From: Roseobacter denitrificans OCh 114
GTDB taxonomy: Bacteria > Pseudomonadota > Alphaproteobacteria > Rhodobacterales > Rhodobacteraceae
Direction: 5' to 3'
DNA: 64,000 nucleotides
Assembly: GCF_000014045.1 (NCBI RefSeq)
Contig: NC_008209.1
Location: 2,689,001 to 2,753,000 of the forward strand
In this document: positions 9,389 to 18,020 of the stretch, one piece after another
Position numbering within the stretch: position 1 is the stretch's first letter
How the letters are laid out: each line of letters starts with the position of its first letter
Notes under the pieces: model-generated
What the model was told of the DNA's origin: nothing
Databases searched by the model: none
Seen by the model: the letters and a program-made list of their open reading frames with translations, nothing else
Translations under genes and position numbers: made by a program

Positions 9389-10612
9389 TTAACCTGCCGC
9401 CTCGGCGCGATTTAGCGCACAATGTGACCACAGCCCGTCCATCGCACGCACCAGCGCGTCCAGCTCACGTGGTCCATGCACCGGCGACGGCGTGAAGCGC
9501 AGCCGTTCTGTTCCACGCGGAACGGTTGGATAGTTGATCGGCTGCACATAAATCCCGTGATCCGCCAGCAACATGTCGCTCAGTTTCTTCGTGTGAACCG
9601 GATCGCCGACCATCACGGGCACGATATGGCTGCCATGATCTATGATGGGCAGGCCCAACCCCTTGAGCCGCATTTTCAGAATGCGCGCCTGCAACTGATG
9701 TGCCTCGCGCAATTCAGGGCTGCGTTTGAGAAACGCAACAGAGGCAGCAGCCCCCGCCGCAATGGCAGGCGGCAAGGACGTGGTAAAGATGAAGCCCGGC
9801 GCGTAAGACCTTATGGCGTCACACATTTTCTCGGATGCGGCGATATAGCCACCCAAAACGCCATAGGCTTTCGCCAGCGTGCCGTTGATGATGTCGATGC
9901 GGTGCATCAACCCGTCCCGCTCGGCCACACCGGCACCCCGAGGCCCGTACATGCCAACGGCGTGCACTTCGTCGATGTAGGTCAGTGCGTTGAATTCATC
10001 CGCGAGATCACAAATCGCCTCGATCGGGCCGAAATCGCCGTCCATCGAATAAATTGACTCAAATGCAATCAACTTCGGCGCCGCAGGATCATCCGCCGCC
10101 AGGAGTTCGCGCAAATGTGACACGTCATTATGGCGGAAAATGCGTTTCGCGCCCCCATTCCGGCGCACGCCCTCGATCATCGACGCGTGGTTCAGCGCAT
10201 CCGAATAGATAATGAGGCCGGGGAATAGTTTCGGCAAAGTGGACAGCGTCGCATCATTGGCAATATAGGCAGAGGTAAAGAGCAGCGCCGTTTCCTTGCC
10301 ATGCAGATCGGCAAGCTCCGCCTCCAGCCGCTTGTGATAGACCGTTGTGCCGGAGATGTTGCGCGTACCGCCCGACCCTGCCCCGGTTGCATCCAGTGCC
10401 TCATGCATGGCGTCCAGAACGACCGGGTGCTGGCCCATGCCGAGGTAGTCATTGCCACACCACACCGTGATGTCACGCTGTTGCCCGTCGGGTTGCGTCC
10501 AGACCGCATGGGGGAACTGGCCGTTGCGCCGTTCAATATCGATGAACGTGCGATAGCGGCCTTCGTCGTGCAGACGCGCAAGCGCTTCGTCCAGCTTATC
10601 GTTATACTCCAC
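9389..10612 (-). CDS. hemA: 5-aminolevulinate synthase
   Basis: PLP enzyme that condenses glycine and succinyl-CoA to 5-aminolevulinate, the first step of tetrapyrrole synthesis in alphaproteobacteria (C4 pathway). The protein has 407 residues, with the [11 protein letters not shown] motif (about 213-223) and the Schiff-base lysine in NGTLAKAYG at residue 248, the same number as in Rhodobacter ALAS. I chose GTG 10612: AGGAG stands 6 bp upstream of it, whereas the ATG two codons earlier directly abuts AGGAG with no spacer. A rho-independent terminator follows at 9303-9325. Divergent from the M20 peptidase gene. Confidence 0.96.
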   Translation of the reverse strand: MEYNDKLDEALARLHDEGRYRTFIDIERRNGQFPHAVWTQPDGQQRDITVWCGNDYLGMGQHPVVLDAMHEALDATGAGSGGTRNISGTTVYHKRLEAELADLHGKETALLFTSAYIANDATLSTLPKLFPGLIIYSDALNHASMIEGVRRNGGAKRIFRHNDVSHLRELLAADDPAAPKLIAFESIYSMDGDFGPIEAICDLADEFNALTYIDEVHAVGMYGPRGAGVAERDGLMHRIDIINGTLAKAYGVLGGYIAASEKMCDAIRSYAPGFIFTTSLPPAIAAGAAASVAFLKRSPELREAHQLQARILKMRLKGLGLPIIDHGSHIVPVMVGDPVHTKKLSDMLLADHGIYVQPINYPTVPRGTERLRFTPSPVHGPRELDALVRAMDGLWSHCALNRAEAAG

Positions 10613-10668
10613 GCGCATCTCCTGTATCGCTCACCCTTGGTCAGTTGGCACGCAACTGTTCCGAGTTC

Positions 10669-10695
10669 ACTATAGAACAGGTGACAATTTTTCAA
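10669..10695 (-). promoter_or_regulatory. Candidate hemA promoter
   Basis: On the minus strand TTGAAA (10690-10695) and TATAGT (10669-10674) are separated by 15 bp, shorter than the usual 17. An imperfectly centred inverted repeat CTGTTC (10656-10661) / GAACAG (10675-10680) overlaps the -10. No FNR box (TTGAT-N4-ATCAA) was seen. Tentative. Confidence 0.3.
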
Positions 10696-10807
10696 TAACG
10701 CATGGCAGGACGCCATGTCGCAGGAGCACCCTTTGCGCAGCGCCGCGATCTGGACAGCATCCGCCTGCCTGCTAGGGTGCGCATCAGTCAATTCAGGAGA
10801 ACACCTC

Positions 10808-12178
10808 ATGTCGTTGGACGATGTCTTGTCCCGTCTCGATGCGGAAATGCCCAAAGCCACGGAACGGCTTTTCGAACTGCTGCGCATTGCGTCAATTTCA
10901 ACCGATCCCGCTTACAAGCACGACTGTGAGCGCGCCGCGGACTGGCTGGTGAATGACCTGCAAAGCATGGGTGTCGCGGCCGAAAAACGCAGCACACCGG
11001 GGCATCCGATGGTGGTTGGCCACGCGGACGGACCCGGCCCGCATCTGCTGTTTTACGGGCATTACGACGTGCAACCGGTTGATCCGATTGAACTTTGGGA
11101 CAATGACCCATTCGATCCGAAACTTGAACAAACCGACAAAGGCCCGGTGCTGCGCGGGCGCGGCACGGCGGATGACAAGGGCCAGTTGATGACCTTTCTT
11201 GAGGCCTGCCGCGCGTGGAAGGCGGAACACGGCAGTTTGCCCTGCAAGATCACCTTCTTTTTTGAAGGCGAGGAGGAAAGCGGCTCGCCCTCGCTCGTGC
11301 CCTTCATGAAGGAAAACAGCGACACGTTGCGCGCCGATCTGGCGCTGATCTGTGACACGGCGATGTTTGAAAGCAAAACGCCCGCGATCGTCACGATGCT
11401 GCGCGGGATGATGTCGGATGAGATCACCATCACCGGGCCGGACAAGGACCTGCATTCGGGCTATTACGGCGGCATCGCGATGAACCCCATCCGCGTGCTG
11501 TCGCGTGTCATCGCCGCCTTGCATGATGACACGGGTCGCGTCACCATCCCCGGATTTTATGACGGTGTCCCCGATCTGAGCGCAGACATGCAGGCGCAAT
11601 GGGCCGGGTTGGGCTTTGATCATACCCAGTTTCTGGGTGACGTCGATCTTTCTGTCCCTGCCGGTGAGGCAGGTGTGACACCGCTTGAGATGACGTGGTC
11701 CCGCCCCACCTGCGAGGTCAACGGCATCTGGGGTGGCTATATCGGTGAAGGGTTCAAGACCGTCCTGCCCTCGCAAGCGCATGCGAAAATCAGCTTTCGG
11801 CTGGTCGGGGATCAGGACCCGCACGCGATCCGCGAGAACTTTCGCGCCATGGTCCAAAACCTCCTGCCGCCCGATTGCACCGCCAGCTTCAAGGATCACG
11901 GGGCCAGTAAGGCCTGCGTCATTGACGCCGAAGACCCCCGGTTTGACAAAGCGCTCGCGGCGCTGAGCGAAGAATGGGGCGTGCCCGCGGCCTATATCGG
12001 CGGGGGCGGCTCGATACCGATTGCCGGGCATTTTCAGGACATCCTGAACACAAAACCCCTGCTGATCGGATTCGGCAAGGATGATGATGCGATACATTCA
12101 CCGAACGAGAAATATGACCTTGAGAGCTTTCACAAAGGTGCGCGCAGCTGGGCGCGAATCCTCGCGGCGCTGACCTGA
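10808..12178 (+). CDS. M20 family metallopeptidase (dipeptidase/carboxypeptidase)
   Basis: Cytoplasmic di-zinc peptidase of 456 residues. Metal-binding and catalytic motifs are visible: FYGHYDVQP (H85, with D87 as the catalytic-side Asp), GRGTADDKG (bridging Asp about 122), FEGEEESGS (Glu 155/156), and a C-terminal His region; a dimerisation lid lies between about 195 and 350. The start ATG 10808 has AGGAG 8 bp upstream. The open frame extends 31 codons further upstream with a lipoprotein-like look, but the ribosome-binding site favours 10808. Peptide substrate unknown. Its stop overlaps the next gene's ATG by one base (TGATG), indicating cotranscription. Confidence 0.88.
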   Translation: MSLDDVLSRLDAEMPKATERLFELLRIASISTDPAYKHDCERAADWLVNDLQSMGVAAEKRSTPGHPMVVGHADGPGPHLLFYGHYDVQPVDPIELWDNDPFDPKLEQTDKGPVLRGRGTADDKGQLMTFLEACRAWKAEHGSLPCKITFFFEGEEESGSPSLVPFMKENSDTLRADLALICDTAMFESKTPAIVTMLRGMMSDEITITGPDKDLHSGYYGGIAMNPIRVLSRVIAALHDDTGRVTIPGFYDGVPDLSADMQAQWAGLGFDHTQFLGDVDLSVPAGEAGVTPLEMTWSRPTCEVNGIWGGYIGEGFKTVLPSQAHAKISFRLVGDQDPHAIRENFRAMVQNLLPPDCTASFKDHGASKACVIDAEDPRFDKALAALSEEWGVPAAYIGGGGSIPIAGHFQDILNTKPLLIGFGKDDDAIHSPNEKYDLESFHKGARSWARILAALT

Positions 12179-13050
12179 TGTTTGCCGGGTTCGAGGTGGG
12201 CGACGCCTTGGTCAACGGACAGTCCGTCCACTATCGCGCTGGTGGGCAAGGCGCTCCGGTGCTGTTGTTGCATGGGTTCCCCCAAACCCATGTGATGTGG
12301 CATGCGGTCGCCACGCGGCTTGCCAAAAACTTCTCCGTCGTCGCATCCGACCTCCGGGGCTATGGGCACAGCAGCAAGCCGACGGGCACGGAGGCCTACA
12401 GCTTTCGCAATATGGCCAGCGATCAGATCGCCCTGATGCATGCGCTGGGACATGACAGGTTTCATGTGGTCGGCCATGATCGAGGGGGACGTGTCGCACA
12501 TCGTATGGCACTGGATCATCCAAAGGCCATACAAAGCCTGACGGTGATGGACATCGTCCCGACCCATCTCCTGCTGGATGATTTGTCCAAAGAAGTGGCG
12601 GAGGCCTATTATCACTGGTTCTTTCTGGCCCAGCCTGCCCCCTTCCCGGAAACGATGATCGGACATGATCCGGATGCGTTTTTCGAACGGTGCCTGCTCG
12701 GCTTTGGGGCGGCACAGCTGTCGGATTTTGATGCAGATGCGCTGGAGGCCTATCGTGCGGCATGGCGTAACCCCGAGACGATCCGCGCGATGTGTGCGGA
12801 TTACCGTGCAGCGCTGCACGTTGATTTCACCCATGATTCGCAGGATCACGGTCGCCGCATAGATGTGCCCGCCCTTGTCCTCTTTGGGGCCGAGGGCGCC
12901 ATGGCACAATCCTACAACGTCGCTGACACATGGCGCGAAAAGCTGTCCCAGATGAAAGCCCTGGCGATTCCGGGGGGGCATTTCTTCATCGACCAGTCAC
13001 CGGATGAAACGCACCATGTGCTGGAGACGTTCCTGTCCGAAATCACCTGA
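12178..13050 (+). CDS. Alpha/beta hydrolase, fluoroacetate dehalogenase-like
   Basis: Alpha/beta-hydrolase of 290 residues. It has the oxyanion-hole HGFPQTHVMW motif (about 32-41), the nucleophile elbow GHDRGGR with an aspartate nucleophile (D101) flanked by two arginines, WFFLAQPAPFPE in the cap domain, and a C-terminal GGHFFIDQ histidine (H268). An Asp nucleophile followed by Arg, and a HDRGGR motif, are characteristic of haloacetate/fluoroacetate dehalogenases and close epoxide-hydrolase relatives; serine hydrolases would have Ser here. Substrate is not proved. Translationally coupled to the M20 peptidase gene by a one-base overlap; no metabolic link between the two is evident. Confidence 0.8.
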   Translation: MFAGFEVGDALVNGQSVHYRAGGQGAPVLLLHGFPQTHVMWHAVATRLAKNFSVVASDLRGYGHSSKPTGTEAYSFRNMASDQIALMHALGHDRFHVVGHDRGGRVAHRMALDHPKAIQSLTVMDIVPTHLLLDDLSKEVAEAYYHWFFLAQPAPFPETMIGHDPDAFFERCLLGFGAAQLSDFDADALEAYRAAWRNPETIRAMCADYRAALHVDFTHDSQDHGRRIDVPALVLFGAEGAMAQSYNVADTWREKLSQMKALAIPGGHFFIDQSPDETHHVLETFLSEIT

Positions 13051-13154
13051 TCCCTATTGCCGCAGGATGCCGGGGGGTCTTTGACATTCCTGCGCTTCCA
13101 AAGCGTCGACCGCCCGACAGAACCCGGTCAGTGAAAAACGAGACAGTGCACATG

Positions 13155-13179
13155 AAAAAGGCCCCACGAGGGGGCCTTT
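13155..13179 (-). terminator. Rho-independent terminator of tRNA-Asp (possibly bidirectional)
   Basis: Perfect 9-bp stem AAAGGCCCC (13157-13165) / GGGGCCTTT (13171-13179), loop of 5, followed on the minus strand by TTTTT read through the stem base (plus AAAAA at 13155-13159). It also lies about 100 bp after the plus-strand hydrolase gene and could stop that transcript. Confidence 0.75.
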
Positions 13180-13189
13180 CGAGCAGTGA

Positions 13190-13266
13190 TGGCGCGGTTG
13201 ACGGGGCTCGAACCCGCGACCCCCGGCGTGACAGGCCGGTACTCTAACCAACTGAGCTACAACCGC
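13190..13266 (-). tRNA. tRNA-Asp (anticodon GTC)
   Basis: Full cloverleaf on the minus strand: acceptor stem GCGGTTG/CAACCGC, D-arm AGCTCAGTTGGTTAGAGT, anticodon stem CCGGC/GCCGG with loop CTGTCAC (anticodon GTC), T-loop GGTTCGAACCC, discriminator G and an encoded CCA (13190-13192). Confidence 0.97.
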
Positions 13267-13389
13267 CCACTGCAACACGCTGCGTCGCTGCACCGTGCGT
13301 TTGGACGTAGTATTGTGACCCTGTTACCGCGTCAAGCGCCCGTTTGAAATATTTTTCCCTTTTGCGCATTTTCCTCGACTGCCGACGCC

Positions 13390-14328
13390 TCATTTATCCG
13401 GCAGAGGGATGAAGTCCGCATCATCTCCCGGCGGTAATTGAAAACGCCCGTGCGCCCAGTCACCCGCACGCCAGGCTTCTTTTGCGGCATCAATGCGATC
13501 TTTGGAGGAGGCGACAAAATTCCACCAGATGTGGCGCGGCCCTTCCAGCGTTGCCCCGCCAAGCAACATCAAACGCGCACCCTGCGCACCCGCCGTCAGG
13601 GATACCTTGTCACCGGATCGAAACACCAGCATCTGCCCGGCCTCGAAGCGATCACCGGCCACGGTCACGTCACCCGAAATCACGTAAACACCGCGGTCTT
13701 CATGATCATCCGGCAGCGGGATGCGCGCGCCCGCTTCCAGCAGCGCATCTGCATAAAAGGTTTCGGAAAACACCTGCACGGGTGCTGTCTCTCCATAGGC
13801 GGTGCCGAGGATCAAGCGCACCTGCTTGCCCTCACCGTCCAGCAGGGGCAGCGACGCCTTGGGCGCATGTTCAAAAAGCGCTGGCGAGTCTTCTGCCGCT
13901 TCGGGCAATGCAACCCATGTCTGAATGCCGAACAACGCATGTGGATGCGCACGCACCTCGCCGTCGGTACGCTCGGAATGGGTAATGCCGTGCCCGGCAA
14001 CCATCCAGTTGACCGCCCCCGGTTCGATCCACTGGTCTGTTCCCAGACTGTCGCGGTGATGGATTTTACCCTTGTAAAGATATGTCACCGTGGCAAGTCC
14101 GATGTGCGGATGCGGACGTACATCAATCCCCTTGCCTGTGAGGAATTCTGCCGGGCCCATCTGGTCGAAAAAGATAAACGGCCCGACCATCTGCCGCCGT
14201 GGCGCGGGCAAGGCCCGGCGCACTTCGAACCCGCCAAGGTCGCGCGCTCTCGGGACGATCACCGTTTCGATGGCATCAACGGCGTCCCCAATCGGACAAT
14301 CGGGGTCAAGGGCGGGGTTCCAACTCAT
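13390..14328 (-). CDS. Pirin family protein
   Basis: Bicupin protein of 312 residues in the pirin family, a metal-binding fold with a proposed quercetinase or redox-sensor role. The N-terminal cupin carries the metal histidines in RPHPHIGLATVTYLYKGKIHHRDSLG (segments about 59-84), and the conserved GHGITHSER motif follows at about 108-116; the C-terminal cupin covers about 180-290. I chose ATG 14328, which has AGGAG 6 bp upstream; the frame is open 15 codons further. It stands alone, with tRNA-Asp beyond its 3' end. Physiological substrate unknown. Confidence 0.9.
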   Translation of the reverse strand: MSWNPALDPDCPIGDAVDAIETVIVPRARDLGGFEVRRALPAPRRQMVGPFIFFDQMGPAEFLTGKGIDVRPHPHIGLATVTYLYKGKIHHRDSLGTDQWIEPGAVNWMVAGHGITHSERTDGEVRAHPHALFGIQTWVALPEAAEDSPALFEHAPKASLPLLDGEGKQVRLILGTAYGETAPVQVFSETFYADALLEAGARIPLPDDHEDRGVYVISGDVTVAGDRFEAGQMLVFRSGDKVSLTAGAQGARLMLLGGATLEGPRHIWWNFVASSKDRIDAAKEAWRAGDWAHGRFQLPPGDDADFIPLPDK

Positions 14329-14480
14329 CTTGCTCTCCTGTTCTGTCTGAAACAGAATAGCTCTGCGCACCACGGGAGCAACCGACTGATTTTAAGTGAT
14401 CAAGCACATGACGTCGGACCCCGAGGGGGTATTTCGACGCTGCGAACCAGCGCCCGAAACCGTGAGGAACCCGCTGGCGG

Positions 14481-14780
14481 CTACTGATAGACCCTGCTTT
14501 GCACCGTCATTGCCGCCAATTCGCTGTCCGCACAGTCAGAAGATTGCCGCGCGAGTTCCGCCGCACATTCGATTAGCGCGCCGATGCGCGTGCTGTCCAA
14601 GGAACCTGCAAGTTCGAATGCCGCCAGTTCCAACAATCGCGAAGAGAGTTGCAGCGCTCTGGCACCGCGCAGGTCATCGGGGAGTGCTTCGATCTGCGAA
14701 ACGAGCTTTTCAAACTGGTCGCCACAACTTGCGTCTTCACGTAACATAACTTGGGCTGCAATGGCTTTGCCATAGTGCAT
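14481..14780 (-). CDS. Small hypothetical protein
   Basis: Not recognised. A 99-residue, mostly helical, acidic protein (MHYGKAIAAQ start) with the pattern QFEKLVSQIEALPDDLRGARALQLSSRLLELAAFEL and no signal peptide or membrane span. Support for it being real: a good ribosome-binding site (AAAGGA, 6-7 bp before ATG 14780), and an extended -10 box just upstream. The frame is open a further 25 codons but that part is unlike protein. It is isolated between the pirin gene and a gene-poor stretch. Function unknown. Confidence 0.6.
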   Translation of the reverse strand: MHYGKAIAAQVMLREDASCGDQFEKLVSQIEALPDDLRGARALQLSSRLLELAAFELAGSLDSTRIGALIECAAELARQSSDCADSELAAMTVQSRVYQ

Positions 14781-14796
14781 ATCGCCGGTCCTTTTT

Positions 14797-14807
14797 AAAT
14801 TATACCA
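14797..14807 (-). promoter_or_regulatory. Extended -10 element for the 99-aa gene
   Basis: On the minus strand TGGTATAAT (TATAAT at 14799-14804) lies about 20 bp before the start codon and just before AAAGGA. No good -35 hexamer is visible. Transcription would begin only about 13 nt before the ATG, giving a very short leader. Confidence 0.35.
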
Positions 14808-15564
14808 ATACCAACAGCTTATCGGTGCCATATGCAATCCAAGGAAAACAGTCAAAAAGATTATTCAACCGGAAATCAGCGGGTTTATGCCGCGCTGGCT
14901 GCATTTAAACCCAATGTGCACGTTAGTAGTGTCGCAGTGCAACGCCCTGCGCGAAGGGTTGTTTGCTTCTATGACCCTGACCTTTGATCAAGGCCAATCC
15001 GCCCTTAATTCGTCACCGGGTTTGAAGATGCGCAGTTCTGGATGCGCTATGTGACCCTAAGCGACTTGATCGCTTCTGAAGGAATAGCGCGTCACCGACT
15101 GCACAGTAGCCGGGTCGGTTTCAGGCAATCGACCCGACACGGCACGCAATTGCGTGTTTGTGCCCCGTCAACCATGGCACCGTTTGATCTATCCAGACAC
15201 ACCGCTTCTGCCATATTCACGGGTCCGATGATACCTGGCCGTTTCGGGTCGGGCAAAATTAGTGGACCTTACGAGCACAAATCTGAATTGGGCAAACGCG
15301 ACACGTCTTTGCACATGACCCTATTGAAGAGGTTCGCGCCCGGTCGCAGACCGCCAAGCCCGACAACTGCGCAAAGCCACCTCGCTGAATTGCGCCCTGA
15401 CACTTCGCACCGGACAGTATATGTACCCCGGCCATTGCCGGGTTCCTCCCAGCCTGACGACATTTTTGAATATCAACGTCGGCGCGGCGAACGATTCATG
15501 AGGCTTCGAAGAGCCCAAGCAATTGAACACAAGGGCATCTACCAGCACGCCAATGGTTGTGAAG
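14805..15564. other. Gene-poor stretch
   Basis: About 760 bp between the 99-aa gene and tRNA-Val. Open frames exist on both strands but show no family motif, poor start signals and codon use unlike neighbours. No hairpin with a T tract, tRNA or repeat was found. It could be decayed coding sequence or house a small RNA that cannot be recognised by eye. Confidence 0.5.
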
Positions 15565-15640
<76 letters not shown>

Positions 15641-15686
15641 GATGCGGTGCGTTTAGCCAAAGACAGAGCAGGCTTCAAGCCCCATT

Positions 15687-16253
15687 CTACAGTTTGGTTT
15701 GCAAACCGTCGGAAAGATGGAAAACAACGCCCTGCCCGCCGGGCAGGTCGGCGATCTCATGCGTCTCCATATCCAGAACGATCAGTCTCAACATCCGGGA
15801 TGTGATGCCATGGGTCACCAACACAGCTGGTCCGGTGAGATCACGGAGAAATGCCGTGCATCGGTTCCTCAGCGCGTCGAACCCCTCGCCACCAGGCGCA
15901 CGCTCATAAAGATCCAGCGCGCCTTCTTCGGTCTCATCCATGTGCGGATCCGTCCCCAGCTGATCCCGGCGCAGCCCCTCCCATGCGCCCACCCCAATCT
16001 CGACCAGCCGCGGGTCCGTATCAATGCGTGGGCAAAGCCCGTCAAGCGCAATCGAGGCCGTGTGGAAAGCCCGACCCTGCGGGCTGCAAAAGGCGCGGTA
16101 TCCTGAAAGATCACGGGACCTGAGAATCTCATGCTGCTGCTTTGCCTGTGCGCGACCAAGGTCGCTCAACGGCGAATCCAGACTGCCCTGAATGCGAAGT
16201 TGGGCGTTCCATTCGGTCTGACCGTGTCGCAAAATATAGAGCGGTGGATACAT
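15687..16253 (-). CDS. Histidine phosphatase family protein (phosphoglycerate mutase-like)
   Basis: Cytoplasmic branch-1 histidine phosphatase of 188 residues. The catalytic LRHGQTEWN motif (His about residue 9) begins the protein, followed by SPLSDLGRAQA, the acid region EIGVGAWEGL and the second histidine in LVTHGITSRM (about residue 148). The size fits small phosphatases of the CobC/GpmB type rather than glycolytic mutase, so the substrate is open. Start taken at ATG 16253, which has GGGA 5 bp upstream; the adjacent in-frame ATG at 16256 is equally possible. tRNA-Val lies 46 bp downstream on the same strand. Confidence 0.85.
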   Translation of the reverse strand: MYPPLYILRHGQTEWNAQLRIQGSLDSPLSDLGRAQAKQQHEILRSRDLSGYRAFCSPQGRAFHTASIALDGLCPRIDTDPRLVEIGVGAWEGLRRDQLGTDPHMDETEEGALDLYERAPGGEGFDALRNRCTAFLRDLTGPAVLVTHGITSRMLRLIVLDMETHEIADLPGGQGVVFHLSDGLQTKL

Positions 16254-16464
16254 CATGGTCCCGTGTTGCATGACCGGCTGAGGAGTTAAAGCGCCATGCG
16301 AAAACAGCGGCACATGCAAAGAGCCTGCGGCCCGCCAATTGCACGCCAGACAAGTCCAGCCCAAGCGCAGACCCCTCTATGCAACCCGCCCGACCCGACC
16401 AAGTTCGAAACAAAGGCGACGCCCGGGAATCGAGCTTTGTGAAAGGCCCGCACGCGCCACTCAA

Positions 16465-16725
16465 TCACATGCCCAAGGCTTCCTTGTACATTTCCAACAC
16501 GGCTTCCTCTTCGGCGATGTCGTCTTTGTCACGCTTGCGCATGTTCACGATCTGGCGCAGACACTTGGTGTCATATCCTCTGGATTTTGTCTCTGCATAG
16601 ACCTCGCGAATCTGTTCGGCGATGTCTTTTTTCTCGCTTTCCAAACGCTCTATCCGCTCAACGAATTGTCGCAGCTCACCCGCCGTCACCTTGTAGGTTT
16701 CATTCGCTTCAATTGGGTCAGTCAT
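16465..16725 (-). CDS. GapR-like DUF2312 nucleoid-associated protein
   Basis: An 86-residue DUF2312 protein. GapR of Caulobacter, the characterised member, is a DNA-binding protein that encircles overtwisted DNA ahead of forks and RNA polymerase and helps topoisomerases. The family pattern is visible: AGELRQFVERIERLESEKKDI, IREVYAETKSRGYD and a C-terminal LRQIVNMRKRDKDD helix, nearly all helical and highly charged. Start ATG 16725 has GAGG 5 bp upstream; the open frame upstream is not supported. The histidine phosphatase gene is 211 bp downstream on the same strand. Confidence 0.88.
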   Translation of the reverse strand: MTDPIEANETYKVTAGELRQFVERIERLESEKKDIAEQIREVYAETKSRGYDTKCLRQIVNMRKRDKDDIAEEEAVLEMYKEALGM

Positions 16726-17207
16726 CTTCGCCTCATTTGTGTTTTGCAACGTCTCATGCCCAAACATACGCTTTGGAAAAACATGACCTTTGTCTGGCGC
16801 GGCTTGCTCCGTGACATCAAGTATCGTGGGTGTCGTGCGCGCAGAAAAGTCCTGTGGTTCCTAGCGACCTGTCTTCGCCATCGCAAGCGGCTTTACACTT
16901 GAAACGGCGCAAAGCCATGTGATTTGAAACGATCGCATTGAGATTGAGTTTCATCTTGCCGCGCACTCAAAGCGCCATGTGGTTTTGCTCTGCGGCGCGG
17001 CCCCCGGTGCCGTTTGAACGGGTCCCGCGCTTTGAGCCGCTCTGCGTTATGCTGTCTCGCTCTACGTTGCGCTGAATCTGCGAAGCTGCGCGCACGGCGG
17101 GCCGGACGGTTCATCTACGGTCTCGGACGGCGCATCCGGATCTCAGCGCTTGCCTGCCAGGCCACTTCCCATTAGGTAGCGCACAGACTGACGAAGGGAC
17201 TTCATAA
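16726..17207. other. Intergenic stretch between gapR-like and small membrane protein genes
   Basis: About 480 bp without a credible gene. It must hold the divergent promoters of its flanking genes. A degenerate repeat with a 60-bp offset is visible: CAAAGCCATGTGATTT near 16910-16925 and CAAAGCGCCATGTGGTTTT near 16967-16985. Otherwise nothing recognisable. Confidence 0.45.
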
Positions 17208-17432
17208 GTGACCATTTTCGATCTCTTGATTTGGGGCGGTGCGCTTTTGTCACTGCTGGGATTATGCGGGTTGATATGGTGCATCTTTTACGTCGCGAAA
17301 GCCCGTCGCGCGAAGCTGAGCGAAGAAGATCTGCGCCAACGCCTGAAATCGGCGCTCCCTCTGAACCTCGGCTCTCTTTTCCTGTCCATCATCGGTCTGA
17401 TGCTCATCATTGTCGGCATCTTCCTGCCCTGA
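17208..17432 (+). CDS. Small two-helix membrane protein
   Basis: A 74-residue protein with two hydrophobic spans (about 5-29 and 51-72) separated by a basic/acidic loop (AKARRAKLSEEDLRQRLKSA). The GTG start at 17208 has AGGGAC about 9 bp upstream. The layout (membrane helix, RRAKLSEEELRxRL, helix) recurs in conserved hypothetical proteins of Rhodobacterales, and the function is unknown. It is followed after 146 bp by the DUF442 protein gene on the same strand, possibly sharing a transcript. Confidence 0.72.
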   Translation: MTIFDLLIWGGALLSLLGLCGLIWCIFYVAKARRAKLSEEDLRQRLKSALPLNLGSLFLSIIGLMLIIVGIFLP

Positions 17433-17578
17433 ACCTGTGGGCGCACCCGGCCCGGAAGACGCGTCGCTGACGCGCGCCGAAGCTGAAACAGGATTATCGC
17501 TTGCCGCAGCTATCAGACCCTGCATTTTGCGGCTTTGTTCATCTGGACAAGCGCGTCTGCCCGGCCTACTCAATGGGC

Positions 17579-18004
17579 ATGGATACACGTGAAATTACCC
17601 CGAAATTTTCTGTCGCTCCGCAGATTTCACCGGATGACATGCACGATCTTGTCGCCGCCGGGTTCAAGCGGATTTTGTGCAACCGGCCCGATGCCGAAGT
17701 GCCCGTGAGCCATCAGGCGGCGTCGATGGAAGCTGCCGCTAGGGAAGCCGGTCTGGAGTTTTTCTTCTGCCCTTTGACACATCTGACCATGACGCCGGAC
17801 GTCATTGCCCACAATCATGAATTGATCGCGGAGTGCGACGGGCCAGTGCTTGCCTACTGCGCCTCCGGCACCAGGTCGACGATCGCATGGGCGCTGGCGG
17901 CGGTTCAATATTCGTCGGTCGACGACGTCGTGTCAGCGGCGCGGGCTGCCGGGTACGAGATTGACAACCTGCGACCAACGCTCGAAGCGGCGGCAAATCG
18001 CTAA
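17579..18004 (+). CDS. TIGR01244/DUF442 family phosphatase or sulfur-transferase-like protein
   Basis: A 141-residue cytoplasmic protein of the DUF442 family (dual-specificity-phosphatase-like fold, also found fused to persulfide dioxygenases such as Blh). Family marks are ITPKFSVAPQISPDD at the start, ILCNRPDAE (about 32-40), and the phosphate-binding loop YCASGTRS with catalytic Cys94 and Arg99. In relatives the role is linked to sulfide/persulfide handling. The start may be ATG 17579 or ATG 17573. Convergent with the FliM-like gene, 16 bp apart. Confidence 0.8.
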   Translation: MDTREITPKFSVAPQISPDDMHDLVAAGFKRILCNRPDAEVPVSHQAASMEAAAREAGLEFFFCPLTHLTMTPDVIAHNHELIAECDGPVLAYCASGTRSTIAWALAAVQYSSVDDVVSAARAAGYEIDNLRPTLEAAANR

Positions 18005-18020
18005 GGTGCCTCGCGATCCG

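Noticed and set aside
10613..10807. Possible FNR/anaerobox for hemA
   Set aside because: No TTGAT-N4-ATCAA or close variant in the divergent region; only a weak promoter-like pair was seen.
10898..12097. 399-codon minus-strand frame opposite the M20 peptidase
   Set aside because: M20 metal motifs on the plus strand are intact; antisense product has no family features.
16907..16985. Degenerate repeat at a 60-bp offset in an intergenic region
   Set aside because: Two short imperfect copies only; not enough to call a mobile or repeat element.
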